NCBI RefSeq assembly: GCF_900141745.1
Contig: NZ_FSRM01000001.1
Coordinates: 1,860,001-1,924,000 of the forward strand
DNA length: 64,000 bases
Source of the DNA: Paraburkholderia phenazinium
GTDB lineage: Bacteria; Pseudomonadota; Gammaproteobacteria; Burkholderiales; Burkholderiaceae
Direction: 5' to 3'
Program-made: the position numbers and the translations under genes
Part shown: one piece after another, positions 19,836 to 28,571 of the stretch
Layout of the letters: each line of letters opens with the position of its first letter
How positions within the stretch are numbered: position 1 is the stretch's first letter
Notes under the pieces: model-generated
Databases searched by the model: none
Told to the model about the DNA's origin: nothing
What the model saw: the letters and a program-made list of their open reading frames with translations, nothing else

Positions 19836-20867
19836 ATGCAACATTTCGCCTCCGATAACTACGCGGGTATCTGTCCCGAAGCGCTCAATGCGCTGATCGC
19901 CGCCAACAATAGCGGCCACGAACCCGCGTACGGCGACGACTCCTGGACCCAGCGGGTCTGTGACCGCTTGCGTGACCTGTTCCAGACCGACTGCGAAGCG
20001 TTCTTCGTCTTCAACGGCACCGCGGCCAATTCGCTCGCGCTCGCTTCGCTGTGCCAGTCGTATCACTCGGTGATCTGCCATGAACTGGCGCATATCGAAA
20101 CCGACGAGTGCGGCGGCCCGGAATTCTTCTCGAACGGCTCGAAACTGCTGACCGCGCCGGGAGTTGGCGGCAAGCTGACGCCCGATGCAATCGAAGCCGT
20201 CGTGACGCGCCGTGCCGATATCCACTATCCGAAGCCGAAGGTCGTGACGCTCACGCAATCCACCGAAGTGGGCACCGTCTATAGCGTCGAAGAAGTGCGC
20301 GCGATTGCCGCGATTGCCAAGCGTCGTCACCTGAAGGTTCATATGGATGGTGCGCGCTTCGCCAACGCAGTGGCCGCGCTCGACGTGCATCCATCCGAGA
20401 TCACGTGGCGCGCGGGCGTCGACGTGCTGTGCTTCGGCGGCACGAAGAACGGCTTGCCGGTCGGCGAGGTGGTGGTGTTCTTCGACCGCGCGCTCGCTGA
20501 CGATTTCGCGTATCGCCTCAAGCAAGCCGGACAACTCGCCTCGAAGATGCGCTTCATCTCCGCGCCCTGGCTGGGCCTGCTCGACGGCGATGTGTGGCTG
20601 CGTAACGCGCGCCACGCGAACGCGATGGCGAAATTGCTGGAAACCCGCCTCGCCGAGATTCCTGGCGTGAGCATCATGTTCCCGACTGAATCGAACGCGG
20701 TGTTCGCGCAGTTGCCCGCGCCGGTCGCGAAGGCGATGCGCTCGCACGGCTGGAAGTTCTACGAATTCATCGGCGCGGGTGGCTGCCGGCTGATGTGCGC
20801 GTGGGATACCCAACCCGACACCGTCGAGCGCTTTGCGGCCCAGGTGCGCGAACTCTGCGCCGCGTGA
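19836..20867 (+). CDS. ltaE: Low-specificity L-threonine aldolase family enzyme
   Basis: This PLP-dependent aldolase, fold type I, cleaves L-threonine or allo-threonine to glycine and acetaldehyde. It has 343 residues. Motifs are FVFNGTAANSLALASL, HMDGARFANA for the aspartate that contacts PLP, and CFGGTKNG with the Schiff-base lysine. It belongs to the shorter bacterial branch, which begins directly with HFASDNYAG. The ATG at 19836 matches that start; an in-frame ATG at 19782 would add 18 residues. The exact stereospecificity cannot be read from sequence. Confidence 0.88.
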   Translation: MQHFASDNYAGICPEALNALIAANNSGHEPAYGDDSWTQRVCDRLRDLFQTDCEAFFVFNGTAANSLALASLCQSYHSVICHELAHIETDECGGPEFFSNGSKLLTAPGVGGKLTPDAIEAVVTRRADIHYPKPKVVTLTQSTEVGTVYSVEEVRAIAAIAKRRHLKVHMDGARFANAVAALDVHPSEITWRAGVDVLCFGGTKNGLPVGEVVVFFDRALADDFAYRLKQAGQLASKMRFISAPWLGLLDGDVWLRNARHANAMAKLLETRLAEIPGVSIMFPTESNAVFAQLPAPVAKAMRSHGWKFYEFIGAGGCRLMCAWDTQPDTVERFAAQVRELCAA

Positions 20868-21008
20868 GCGCCCGAAGAATGCCGCGAGAAATCCACATAA
20901 CCGCTGTGTGGTTGCGCCGCGCGTTGGGCGGCTTGACCATCGGCGATGTGTGCGCTGAATCAGCACAACCCAATACCATTCCGACCTATCCAGAGACGAT
21001 TTCCCACC

Positions 21009-21539
21009 ATGAGCGACTACCGATTTTGTCCCCGTTGCGCTGCGCCTCTCGTCGAGCGCACTGACGCCGAGCACGAGGGCGGCCGTGAGCGTCAGGTTTG
21101 CCCCGACGAAACATGCGGCTATGTGCACTGGAACAATCCGCTGCCCGTGGTGGCCGCTATCGTGGAGTACGAAGGCAAGATCCTGCTCGCGCGCAATGCT
21201 GCGTGGCCTGAAGGGATGTTCGCGCTGATCACCGGTTTTCTGGAAAACGGCGAAACGCCGGAGGAGGGCATTGCGCGCGAAGTCCGCGAAGAGACTTCGC
21301 TGCAGGCCGAGACGGTCGAACTGGTCGGCGTCTACGAATTCATGCGCAAGAACGAACTGATCATCGCCTATTACGTGCGGGCTTACGGCACGATCGCGTT
21401 GTCGCCCGAATTGCTCGAATACCGGCTCGTCGAACCGGCCAGATTGCGGCCGTGGCGCGCGGGCACCGGACAGGCGCTCGGCGAGTGGATGCGCCGTCGC
21501 GGTCTGCCGTTCGAGTTCGTCGAGCGGCCCGGACAATAG
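21009..21539 (+). CDS. Nudix hydrolase with N-terminal zinc ribbon
   Basis: This 176-residue enzyme starts with a zinc ribbon (CPRC ... CPDETCGY), followed by a Nudix domain. The Nudix box reads GFLENGE, TPEEGIA, REVREETSL, matching G-x5-E-x7-REUxEE with serine for the last glycine. The architecture resembles NudC-type NADH/ADP-ribose pyrophosphatases but lacks the longer NudC N-terminal domain. The ATG at 21009 is the best start because the ribbon begins three residues later. It may form a transcription unit with ltaE and the thioesterase. Confidence 0.88.
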   Translation: MSDYRFCPRCAAPLVERTDAEHEGGRERQVCPDETCGYVHWNNPLPVVAAIVEYEGKILLARNAAWPEGMFALITGFLENGETPEEGIAREVREETSLQAETVELVGVYEFMRKNELIIAYYVRAYGTIALSPELLEYRLVEPARLRPWRAGTGQALGEWMRRRGLPFEFVERPGQ

Positions 21540-21603
21540 CAGCAAACGCTCGCTCGCGTTCGCGAGACTTCCTTCTCCAACAACCATCTACGTACTGCTT
21601 ACG

Positions 21604-22047
21604 ATGAACAAACCCGTTCCCGCCGCGCGTGCGGCTTTCCGTCACTTCTTGCCGATCACGACTCGCTGGATGGACAACGATGTCTACGGCCATGTGAACA
21701 ATGTCGTCTATTACAGCTATTTCGACACGGTTGTGAATGAGTATCTGATTCGCGCTGGTGTGCTCGATGTCGAGCACGGCGAAACAATTGGCCTGGTGGT
21801 CGAAACGCAGTGCAACTACTTCGCGCCGCTGGTGTTTCCGGAGCGTGTCGAAGCCGGCCTGCGGGTGATCCGTCTCGGCTCGACGAGCGTGCGTTACGAG
21901 GTGGGTCTGTTCAAGGAAGGTGATGCACAGGCTGCTGCGCAAGGTCACTTTGTGCACGTCTATGTAGATCGTGCGACGCGGCGGCCGGTCGAGCTGCCTG
22001 CAGCGCTACGTGCGGCGCTTGAGCCGCTTGTGGTCGTGACGGCCTAG
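21604..22047 (+). CDS. Hotdog-fold acyl-CoA thioesterase (4HBT family)
   Basis: This 147-residue protein has the 4-hydroxybenzoyl-CoA thioesterase pattern TRWMDNDVYGHVNNVVYYSY, in which the aspartate and the HVNN turn mark the active-site helix. It would hydrolyse an acyl-CoA or act as a housekeeping YbgC-like thioesterase. It lies 64 bases after the zinc-ribbon Nudix gene on the same strand. The acyl specificity is unknown. Confidence 0.88.
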   Translation: MNKPVPAARAAFRHFLPITTRWMDNDVYGHVNNVVYYSYFDTVVNEYLIRAGVLDVEHGETIGLVVETQCNYFAPLVFPERVEAGLRVIRLGSTSVRYEVGLFKEGDAQAAAQGHFVHVYVDRATRRPVELPAALRAALEPLVVVTA

Positions 22048-22379
22048 TCTTTTTCGCTTCTGTTGCGCAACGCGACTTGTCTTTACGCCTGTTTTGTCTA
22101 TCGACGGGCAATCCTCCCTGTTTGAATCCGGATTTCAAAAATCTCTCTGCGCCAGCGCTCATAAGGCTCGGCGCGGAGATGGGTTGGCGATTCAAACGCT
22201 TGATCGTTTGGTGAGCGTCCTCCAGAAATCTTGTCGGCAATACGAGGACAAATACAGACAATCAGGTAATAGAGGCAAGCGGGGCGATTGGTGTTTTCAG
22301 GCCGCCCCGGCCGTTGCCATAGACAAACCTGTGCAGCGCCCGCGATCACGTGCAGCAGTCGCAGGAGGGAGGGGACATC
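22048..22379. other. Intergenic region upstream of the two-repeat lipoprotein gene
   Basis: These 332 bases contain no convincing gene, hairpin terminator or repeat. The GGGAGGGG just before 22380 is the ribosome binding site of the next gene. Confidence 0.5.
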
Positions 22380-24782
22380 ATGAGAAATGCAGAGGCAAAG
22401 GCCGGCGTGCAACCGAACGGACTCATGTCGACGCGCGTCGTCGTGCGCACGCTTAGATGGCTCGCTATGGCGATTGCGGCGGCCGCACGAGGCGTGCGGA
22501 TCTTGGCGGCCCCGACTCACGCTCGCCGACGGAGGACCCGGTATATCAAGGCCCGACCCACGTACCGGCAACGCGCTCAGCCAGCCTGGTGCGCGCGCGT
22601 GGCTCCGGGAGCCGTACTGGTCACCATGGCGTTGGCTGTCTCAGCCTGTGCGGATGCCAGTTCTACAGACGCCTCGGCGACGCACGCTTCAGAGAACACT
22701 GCGTCTGCGTCTGCGCAGGCGCCCGGCGGCGCATCTTCCACGCGTCCCGCGCTGGAAATCGCCAAGCAACGCCAGCTCGCCGACGAGCAGCGTATTGCCG
22801 ACCGCCTGCCAACGGCCAGTGGCATGACCGAACGGCGTGTTCGTCCATTGACGCTACGTGACTCCGGCATCGACGGTTCGATGATGTTCGCTCGCGACGT
22901 GGATTTTCGCGTGACCGGCGATATCGGTTTCATGATCCACAGCATGGCGGCCACACTTACGCCGACGCATGCCGGTGCGCCGATTGTGTTCGACGATCCG
23001 ACCAGCGTGACGATCGACGTCCACCGTGGCGACGTCACACTCGACAGCAACAAGCTCACGGCGATCTTCAACCGCTATCTGTTCCAGTACCAGGGCTCGC
23101 CTCTGCGCAATATGCACGTCGTGCCGCAGGACGGCGGCTCATTGCGCATCACGGGCGAAATGCATCGCGACAGCTGGGTGCCGATCGTCCTCAGCGGCAC
23201 ACTCTCTATGCGCAACGCCGACGAGCTCGTGTTCCGTGCAGACCACGTCGAAGTCGCCGGCGTGGGCGCGGACAGGCTGATGCAGGCAGCACATGTGAAG
23301 ATGGCCGACCTGCTGAAAGTGGATACACCGATTGCGCGTCTGGAAGGGGACGACGTGGTCATGCAGGTGGAAAAACTCACGCCGCCACCAGCACTGCACA
23401 TGACGATCACGCAGATCGACACGTCGTCGGCGGGCGTGCACTTCACGCTTGACGATCACACGTTGCACGATATTGCATGGCCCGCGACGATGCCGCCACG
23501 CGGCATGCTGGTGGAGGGGGGCGACGTCAAGTTCATGCGTTCGATGCCAATGAACATCGACATGGCGCTGACACCGGTCGATGCCAAGGCGCCGTTTGTA
23601 CTCGACCTGTACCACTACCGCGAGCAGATGGCGGCGGGCTACTTCACTTTCGACGAGGCCGGCGCGCTGGATGTGCATCTGCCCTCATTCGACACACTGG
23701 CGGGCGCCTCGCACGACGTCCCACAAGAGACCGGTAGCGCAAGCGCACGCTTTAACGACAGCTTTATCCGCGCCCAACAGGCATCGCTTGCGGCCGCGCG
23801 ACTGCAATGGCAGAGTGTGCCACCCGATTTGCGCACTGCTGCGCAGGCGCGAGCGATCCCGGTCGGAACCCGTGCCGCGTTTTCCGGCGCGAACGCGCTC
23901 ACGCCGGGCTCGGCGATCACGGACGAGCGGCACTCATCGGGACCGGCACCACTGATTCATATGGAAAACGTAGATTTCTTCGTCTCGGGACGAATCGGTT
24001 TTCACGTGCGTTCTCTCGACGCGCAGATGGTGCCGAAGAAGCCAGGACAGCCAGTTGATCTGGACGACCCGGAGCAGTATGACATTCACATCATAGGTGG
24101 CGAGGTGGTGGAGCCGTGGCCTGCCATGGCGGCACTGTTCAACGATTACCTGCTGGATTACGAACCACGTTCGCTGAACGATCTGCAGTTGACACCGGAG
24201 AACGGGGCGCTGCAGGTTACAGGCGGCATCAAGTTATGGAATCACTTCCCGGGCGCATGGTTGCCTACGACGATGAGCGGGACGATTGTCGCGCGGGATG
24301 AACGGCATCTGGTGTACGCACCGACGTCCGTCAAGGTGCTAGGAGTGCCGCAGGCGGGGTTGTTGCGGGCGCTGGATATTCCGTTAGCCTCGTTGACACC
24401 GTTTGTGCGCAAGGGAGTGGCGTTACAGGGCAACGAACTGGTATTCGATCAGTACACGGTGTTTCCGCCACCGGTGTTGCAGGGTCATCTGGCGAGCGCG
24501 ACTGTGACGGATGAGGGTTTAGTGTTGAAGTTTCAGCGCGAGAGCGGGGCGGTGGTGGCGAGGCCGCCTGCTGGGGCTGGCGGGAGTTTTGTGTGGATTC
24601 AGTCTGGCGACATCAAGATGTTTGATTCGTTGGTCACGAATGGCCGGACCTTGATACGGGATAGTTCGGTGCCTGGCGCTATGCGGTTTGATCTTTATGG
24701 GTATCGGCGGGGTGTTGCCAATGGCGTTGTGCGGATGGGTGAGGACGGGGGATTAGTCGTTGATCTGGCACGGAGAAAATAA
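22380..24782 (+). CDS. Large putative lipoprotein with two internal repeats, function unknown
   Basis: I do not recognise this 800-residue protein. A strong GGAGGG ribosome binding site precedes the ATG at 22380. A lipobox-like VSAC puts the acceptor cysteine at residue 90, after the hydrophobic run APGAVLVTMALAVSA, so about 70 basic residues precede the signal segment, which is unusual. Two similar domains follow. The first is about residues 166-450 (MFARDVDFRVTGDIGFMIHS ... FVLDLYHYREQMAAGYFTF). The second is about 525-800 (IHMENVDFFVSGRIGFHVRS ... RFDLYGYRRGVANGVVRM). The alternating beta pattern suggests extended lipid- or envelope-associated beta domains. It stands alone, followed by the convergent iolB. 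Confidence 0.7.
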   Translation: MRNAEAKAGVQPNGLMSTRVVVRTLRWLAMAIAAAARGVRILAAPTHARRRRTRYIKARPTYRQRAQPAWCARVAPGAVLVTMALAVSACADASSTDASATHASENTASASAQAPGGASSTRPALEIAKQRQLADEQRIADRLPTASGMTERRVRPLTLRDSGIDGSMMFARDVDFRVTGDIGFMIHSMAATLTPTHAGAPIVFDDPTSVTIDVHRGDVTLDSNKLTAIFNRYLFQYQGSPLRNMHVVPQDGGSLRITGEMHRDSWVPIVLSGTLSMRNADELVFRADHVEVAGVGADRLMQAAHVKMADLLKVDTPIARLEGDDVVMQVEKLTPPPALHMTITQIDTSSAGVHFTLDDHTLHDIAWPATMPPRGMLVEGGDVKFMRSMPMNIDMALTPVDAKAPFVLDLYHYREQMAAGYFTFDEAGALDVHLPSFDTLAGASHDVPQETGSASARFNDSFIRAQQASLAAARLQWQSVPPDLRTAAQARAIPVGTRAAFSGANALTPGSAITDERHSSGPAPLIHMENVDFFVSGRIGFHVRSLDAQMVPKKPGQPVDLDDPEQYDIHIIGGEVVEPWPAMAALFNDYLLDYEPRSLNDLQLTPENGALQVTGGIKLWNHFPGAWLPTTMSGTIVARDERHLVYAPTSVKVLGVPQAGLLRALDIPLASLTPFVRKGVALQGNELVFDQYTVFPPPVLQGHLASATVTDEGLVLKFQRESGAVVARPPAGAGGSFVWIQSGDIKMFDSLVTNGRTLIRDSSVPGAMRFDLYGYRRGVANGVVRMGEDGGLVVDLARRK

Positions 24783-24806
24783 CGTCTTCCTTGGCAAACC
24801 CATCCG

Positions 24807-24886
24807 CCGCGCACGTAGTGCGCGGCGACCCGAAGGTGGTCCCTGTGGGACAAAGAAAGTAAGTGCCGCTCCGCACAGGCAAACCA
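24807..24886. repeat. Extragenic repeat fragment with hairpin
   Basis: A hairpin has GCCGCGCAC (24807-24815) and GTGCGCGGC (24819-24827) as arms. About 25 bases further lies the segment CAAAGAAAGTAAGTGCCGC, which also occurs at 57696-57714 in a longer copy. It is one of several dispersed repeats in the window that sit at gene 3' ends. Confidence 0.7.
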
Positions 24887-24890
24887 AACC

Positions 24891-25688
24891 CTAGTCCTTA
24901 TTGATAATCCACTCATGCGCCGGATCATTCTTGAAATGCCAGGTCCGCTTCTCCCCAGCCATAACATTCAAGTAGTACGAATCATACCCATAGGGAACAA
25001 CAACAGGATGATAGCCACGTGGAACCATAACAACATCATGATCCTCAACAGCCATCGACTCGTCGATATCCCTTGAATCGGTATACACGCGCTGAAAAGC
25101 AAACCCCTGCTTAGGCTCCAGCCGATGATAATAAGTCTCTTCGAGCGAGCTCTCGAGCGGCACATTATCGGTGTCATGCTTGTGCGGCGGATAACTCGAA
25201 GCATGTCCGCCAGGCGTCCTGACCTCCACCACCAGCAAAGACTCCGCGGCCTCAGTCTGCGGCAGGATATCGCATACATACCGCGTATTGAGTCCCTTGC
25301 CGCGCGTTGAACGCTTCATCTGCGAAGGCTCGATCAACCGTGCCGGCAACTCTCCCTTGGCAGGCGCGCTAGCCACGCCCACCTCCGCATCGCGTACCGC
25401 TCTCACCGTGGCGCGCGCACCCGGCGGCAAGTACACCGCATACGGCGCTGCGTCCTCAAACACGCTGTCGCGCGAGCCAAGAGCGCTCCACTTCTGATCT
25501 CCGGTCTCCACATCCACCGAGCCTGCCAACACGACAATACACACCTCGCGGCCCGGTTCGAACACGTGCACGACCTCGTTCGCGTTCATCCGGTACGCCG
25601 CAAAACCCACGTAACGCCATGCCGCCGTCTCCGGTGTCACCCGCGCGATTGTCTGGCCCTCGCGCTGTGCCTTTACGAGCAAACTCAT
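24891..25688 (-). CDS. iolB: 5-deoxy-glucuronate isomerase
   Basis: This is an enzyme of myo-inositol catabolism that converts 5-deoxy-D-glucuronate to 5-dehydro-2-deoxy-D-gluconate. It is a double cupin of 265 residues with metal-site sequence SYPPHKHD and C-terminal RGYHPVVVPYGYDSYYLNVM, both typical of IolB. Its ATG overlaps the iolE stop codon (ATGA, 25685-25688), so translation is probably coupled. It is the last gene of the minus-strand iol operon. Confidence 0.95.
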   Translation of the reverse strand: MSLLVKAQREGQTIARVTPETAAWRYVGFAAYRMNANEVVHVFEPGREVCIVVLAGSVDVETGDQKWSALGSRDSVFEDAAPYAVYLPPGARATVRAVRDAEVGVASAPAKGELPARLIEPSQMKRSTRGKGLNTRYVCDILPQTEAAESLLVVEVRTPGGHASSYPPHKHDTDNVPLESSLEETYYHRLEPKQGFAFQRVYTDSRDIDESMAVEDHDVVMVPRGYHPVVVPYGYDSYYLNVMAGEKRTWHFKNDPAHEWIINKD

Positions 25689-26611
25689 GCTGCCTCCTTC
25701 GTGGCAGAAGTACCGGCTTCGAGCGGTGCATCCACCAGCGACCGCAATGTCAGGTACCCCTTCTCCGCATACGCATACGACGGTGCAATCACCGGATCCT
25801 GTTCGGCTTCGACCACCAGCCAGCCGCGATAACCATGCCGCTTCAGGCGTTCGATGATCGCGGGGAAATCAACCGTGCCGTCTCCCGGGACCGTGAACGC
25901 TCCTGCGATCACGGCGTCCAGAAAACTCCAGTTGCGATTGCGCGCCAGTTTCATCACCGCCGGCCGCACGTCCTTGCAATGGACGTGACACACCCGCCCA
26001 ATATGCTTGTCCAGCACCGTGACCGGGTCGCCGCCGGCAAATGTAATATGTCCCGCGTCAAACAGCAGCCCGACGGCGTCGCTCGTGCGCGACATCAGGT
26101 TGTCGACATCGGCAGGCGTCTCTACGTACGCACCCATGTGATGGTGGTAAGCAAGCCGCACGCCGCGGCTTAGCGTATAGCGCGCGAATTCGTCCAGGCG
26201 CGCGGCGTAGGCGTCCCACTGCGCGTCGCTAAAGAAGCGCGGTCGCTGATAGAGCGGTTGGGGTGCGCCCTGGATCGAATCGGCCACCTCGCCATACACC
26301 ATCACTGTGGAACCGTTGCGCGCCAGCAGTTCCAGATGCGCGTCCACAGAAGCGATTTCTTCTTCGACGCTGCGTCGTGCGAGTCGTCCCGAGTACCAGC
26401 CGGATACCAATGCCAGGTCGTATTGCGCGAGCAGCGCTTTCAAGGCCTCTGGTTCGCGCGGGAACTTGTTACCAAGCTCGAATCCGTCATAGCCGATCGC
26501 GCGTCCTTCGGTTAGCGCAACCTCGAGCGGTGTTTCGCCGCCCAGCGACGGCAGGTCGTCGTTCATCCACGACAGCGGGTTGATGCCGATTCGTACTTCG
26601 AACTGAGTCAT
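25685..26611 (-). CDS. iolE: Myo-inosose-2 dehydratase
   Basis: This enzyme dehydrates scyllo-inosose to the trihydroxycyclohexane-dione intermediate. It has a TIM-barrel xylose-isomerase-like fold and 308 residues. Family motifs are IGINPLSWMNDDLPSLGG and GLLFDAGHITFAGGDP. I chose the ATG at 26611, which follows a GAGGA sequence; upstream in-frame starts would overlap iolD and add non-conserved residues. It starts 11 bases after the iolD stop. Confidence 0.95.
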   Translation of the reverse strand: MTQFEVRIGINPLSWMNDDLPSLGGETPLEVALTEGRAIGYDGFELGNKFPREPEALKALLAQYDLALVSGWYSGRLARRSVEEEIASVDAHLELLARNGSTVMVYGEVADSIQGAPQPLYQRPRFFSDAQWDAYAARLDEFARYTLSRGVRLAYHHHMGAYVETPADVDNLMSRTSDAVGLLFDAGHITFAGGDPVTVLDKHIGRVCHVHCKDVRPAVMKLARNRNWSFLDAVIAGAFTVPGDGTVDFPAIIERLKRHGYRGWLVVEAEQDPVIAPSYAYAEKGYLTLRSLVDAPLEAGTSATKEAA

Positions 26612-26621
26612 GCCAGTGTCC

Positions 26622-28571
26622 TCAATCGTTTTTGGTGTCGCCGGCGGACTTGGCGCGCTCGGCAATCTGGGCTTCATATTGCGCACGCGCTGCGCGCACG
26701 CCTTCGCGTTCGGACACTTCCGGCACGGCCACCTCCCACCACCAGCCGCCGTCGTCGGTGGTGCGCGCCGCGTCGGTGTCGATGCTGATCAGGTACGTGC
26801 GGTCGGCAGCTCGCGCACGTTGCAGCGCCGCTTCAAGCTCGGCGATGTTCGCGACGTGTTCGGCTTGCGCACCGAGCGCGCGTGCATGTGCGGCGAAATC
26901 GACCGGCGGTGCGCCCAGCGGACCCTGTTCGCAATCGTCGAACATATTGTTAAACGGTGCGCCGCCGCAGGCCTGCTGCAGCCGATTGATACACCCGTAG
27001 CCGCGATTGTCGAGCACGACGATGATCAGCTTCGCGCCGAGCATGACCGAGGTCGCGATCTCGCTGTTCATCATCAGGTAGCTGCCGTCACCCACCATCA
27101 CGATGACGTCACGCTCGGGCCGGGCGAGTTTCGCACCGAGGCCGCCGGCAATCTCGTAGCCCATGCACGAATAGCCATATTCGACGTGATACGCGCCGGG
27201 ACGGCCCGCGCGCCAGAGCTTGTGCAACTCGGCCGGCAACGTGCCTGCTGCACACACGACGATATCGTCTACGGCGGACCTGGCGCTCGAGCGCTGCACG
27301 GCGCCGATCACATCCGCGTCATACGGCAACACGGTTTCGTGCTGCGGCGCATGCGTCAGCATACCGACCGCGTCGCGCCAGCCCGCTGCGAGTTTTTGTG
27401 CCCGCGCGGTCCATGCACGGTCGGCATGCCAGTTGCCGAGTTCTGCGGAGAGTGCCTCTAGCGCGCGGCGCGCATCTGCCTGCACTACGAATCCACCATG
27501 TTTAAGGCCATCGAACGCGTTTGCGTTGATGCCGATCACGTCGGCCTGGGTGAATAGCGTGTTCGAGCCGGTTGTGAAATCCTGCAGACGCGTGCCAATC
27601 GCCAGCACGCAGTCGGCGTCGTGTGCGAGTGCATTCGCTGCGGGCGAACCGGTTACGCCGAGCGCCCCCGTGTTGAGCGGATCGTTCCATGCCAGCGAAC
27701 CTTTGCCGGCCTGCGTTTCTGCAACGGGGATGCCGTGTGCACTGGCGAACGCATGCAATGCATCAGCCGCGTGGCCATACAGCACGCCGCCACCGGCGAC
27801 GATCATCGGCCGCTCCGCGCGCCGCAGGCGCTCGATTGCAGCGCTGATTTCTTCTGCGATCGGCGCAGGTGTATGGAAGTTGACCACGCGTGGTTCGAAG
27901 AAGTTGGCCGGAAAATCCCAGGCGGTGGCCTGCACGTCCTGTGGCAGCGCGAGCGTGACAGGGCCGCACAACGCGGCATCGGTCAACACGCGCAGCGCAC
28001 GGGGCAGAGCCGTCAGCAACTGCGCCGGATGCACGATCCGGTCGAAGTAGCGCGACACGGGTTTGAACGCGTCGTTGGCCGAGATGCCGCCGTCCTGGAA
28101 GTCCTCGACCTGTTGCAAGACCGGATCGGGCTCGCGCGAGATGAACACGTCGCCGGGCAACAGGAGGACCGGCAAACGGTTCACGTGCGCGAGCGCCGCA
28201 GCGGTCAGCAGATTCGTCGCGCCGGGTCCGATCGAAGTCGTGACCGCCATCATCCGGCGCCGGAAATGGGCCTTCGCGTAGGCGATCGCGCTGTGGGCCA
28301 TCGCCTGCTCGTTGTGCGCGCGCAGCGTCGGCAATTCATGACGATGCTGGTACAGCGCTTCGCCTATTCCCGCGACATTGCCGTGGCCGAAGATCGCGAA
28401 TACGCCGCCGAATAGCGGCTCGGTACCGCTACCGTCCTCGGTCGTCACGCGCTGCGCGGCCAGATAGCGGACCAGTGCCTGCGCGGTGGTAAGACGCACC
28501 GTGCCGGAGGCCGGCGCAGGCGCTGCCGTCCCGGACGCCTGCGGATCGTGATGCAAGATGCGCTGGTTCAT
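26622..28571 (-). CDS. iolD: 3D-(3,5/4)-trihydroxycyclohexane-1,2-dione acylhydrolase
   Basis: This thiamine-diphosphate enzyme hydrolyses the cyclic dione to 5-deoxyglucuronate, opening the inositol ring. It has 649 residues. The ThDP-binding motif begins at GDGSYLMMNSEIATSV and ends with the NRGYG segment. The N-terminal pyrimidine domain carries FGHGNVAGIGEALYQ. Its ATG overlaps the iolC stop (ATGA, 28568-28571). Confidence 0.96.
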   Translation of the reverse strand: MNQRILHHDPQASGTAAPAPASGTVRLTTAQALVRYLAAQRVTTEDGSGTEPLFGGVFAIFGHGNVAGIGEALYQHRHELPTLRAHNEQAMAHSAIAYAKAHFRRRMMAVTTSIGPGATNLLTAAALAHVNRLPVLLLPGDVFISREPDPVLQQVEDFQDGGISANDAFKPVSRYFDRIVHPAQLLTALPRALRVLTDAALCGPVTLALPQDVQATAWDFPANFFEPRVVNFHTPAPIAEEISAAIERLRRAERPMIVAGGGVLYGHAADALHAFASAHGIPVAETQAGKGSLAWNDPLNTGALGVTGSPAANALAHDADCVLAIGTRLQDFTTGSNTLFTQADVIGINANAFDGLKHGGFVVQADARRALEALSAELGNWHADRAWTARAQKLAAGWRDAVGMLTHAPQHETVLPYDADVIGAVQRSSARSAVDDIVVCAAGTLPAELHKLWRAGRPGAYHVEYGYSCMGYEIAGGLGAKLARPERDVIVMVGDGSYLMMNSEIATSVMLGAKLIIVVLDNRGYGCINRLQQACGGAPFNNMFDDCEQGPLGAPPVDFAAHARALGAQAEHVANIAELEAALQRARAADRTYLISIDTDAARTTDDGGWWWEVAVPEVSEREGVRAARAQYEAQIAERAKSAGDTKND

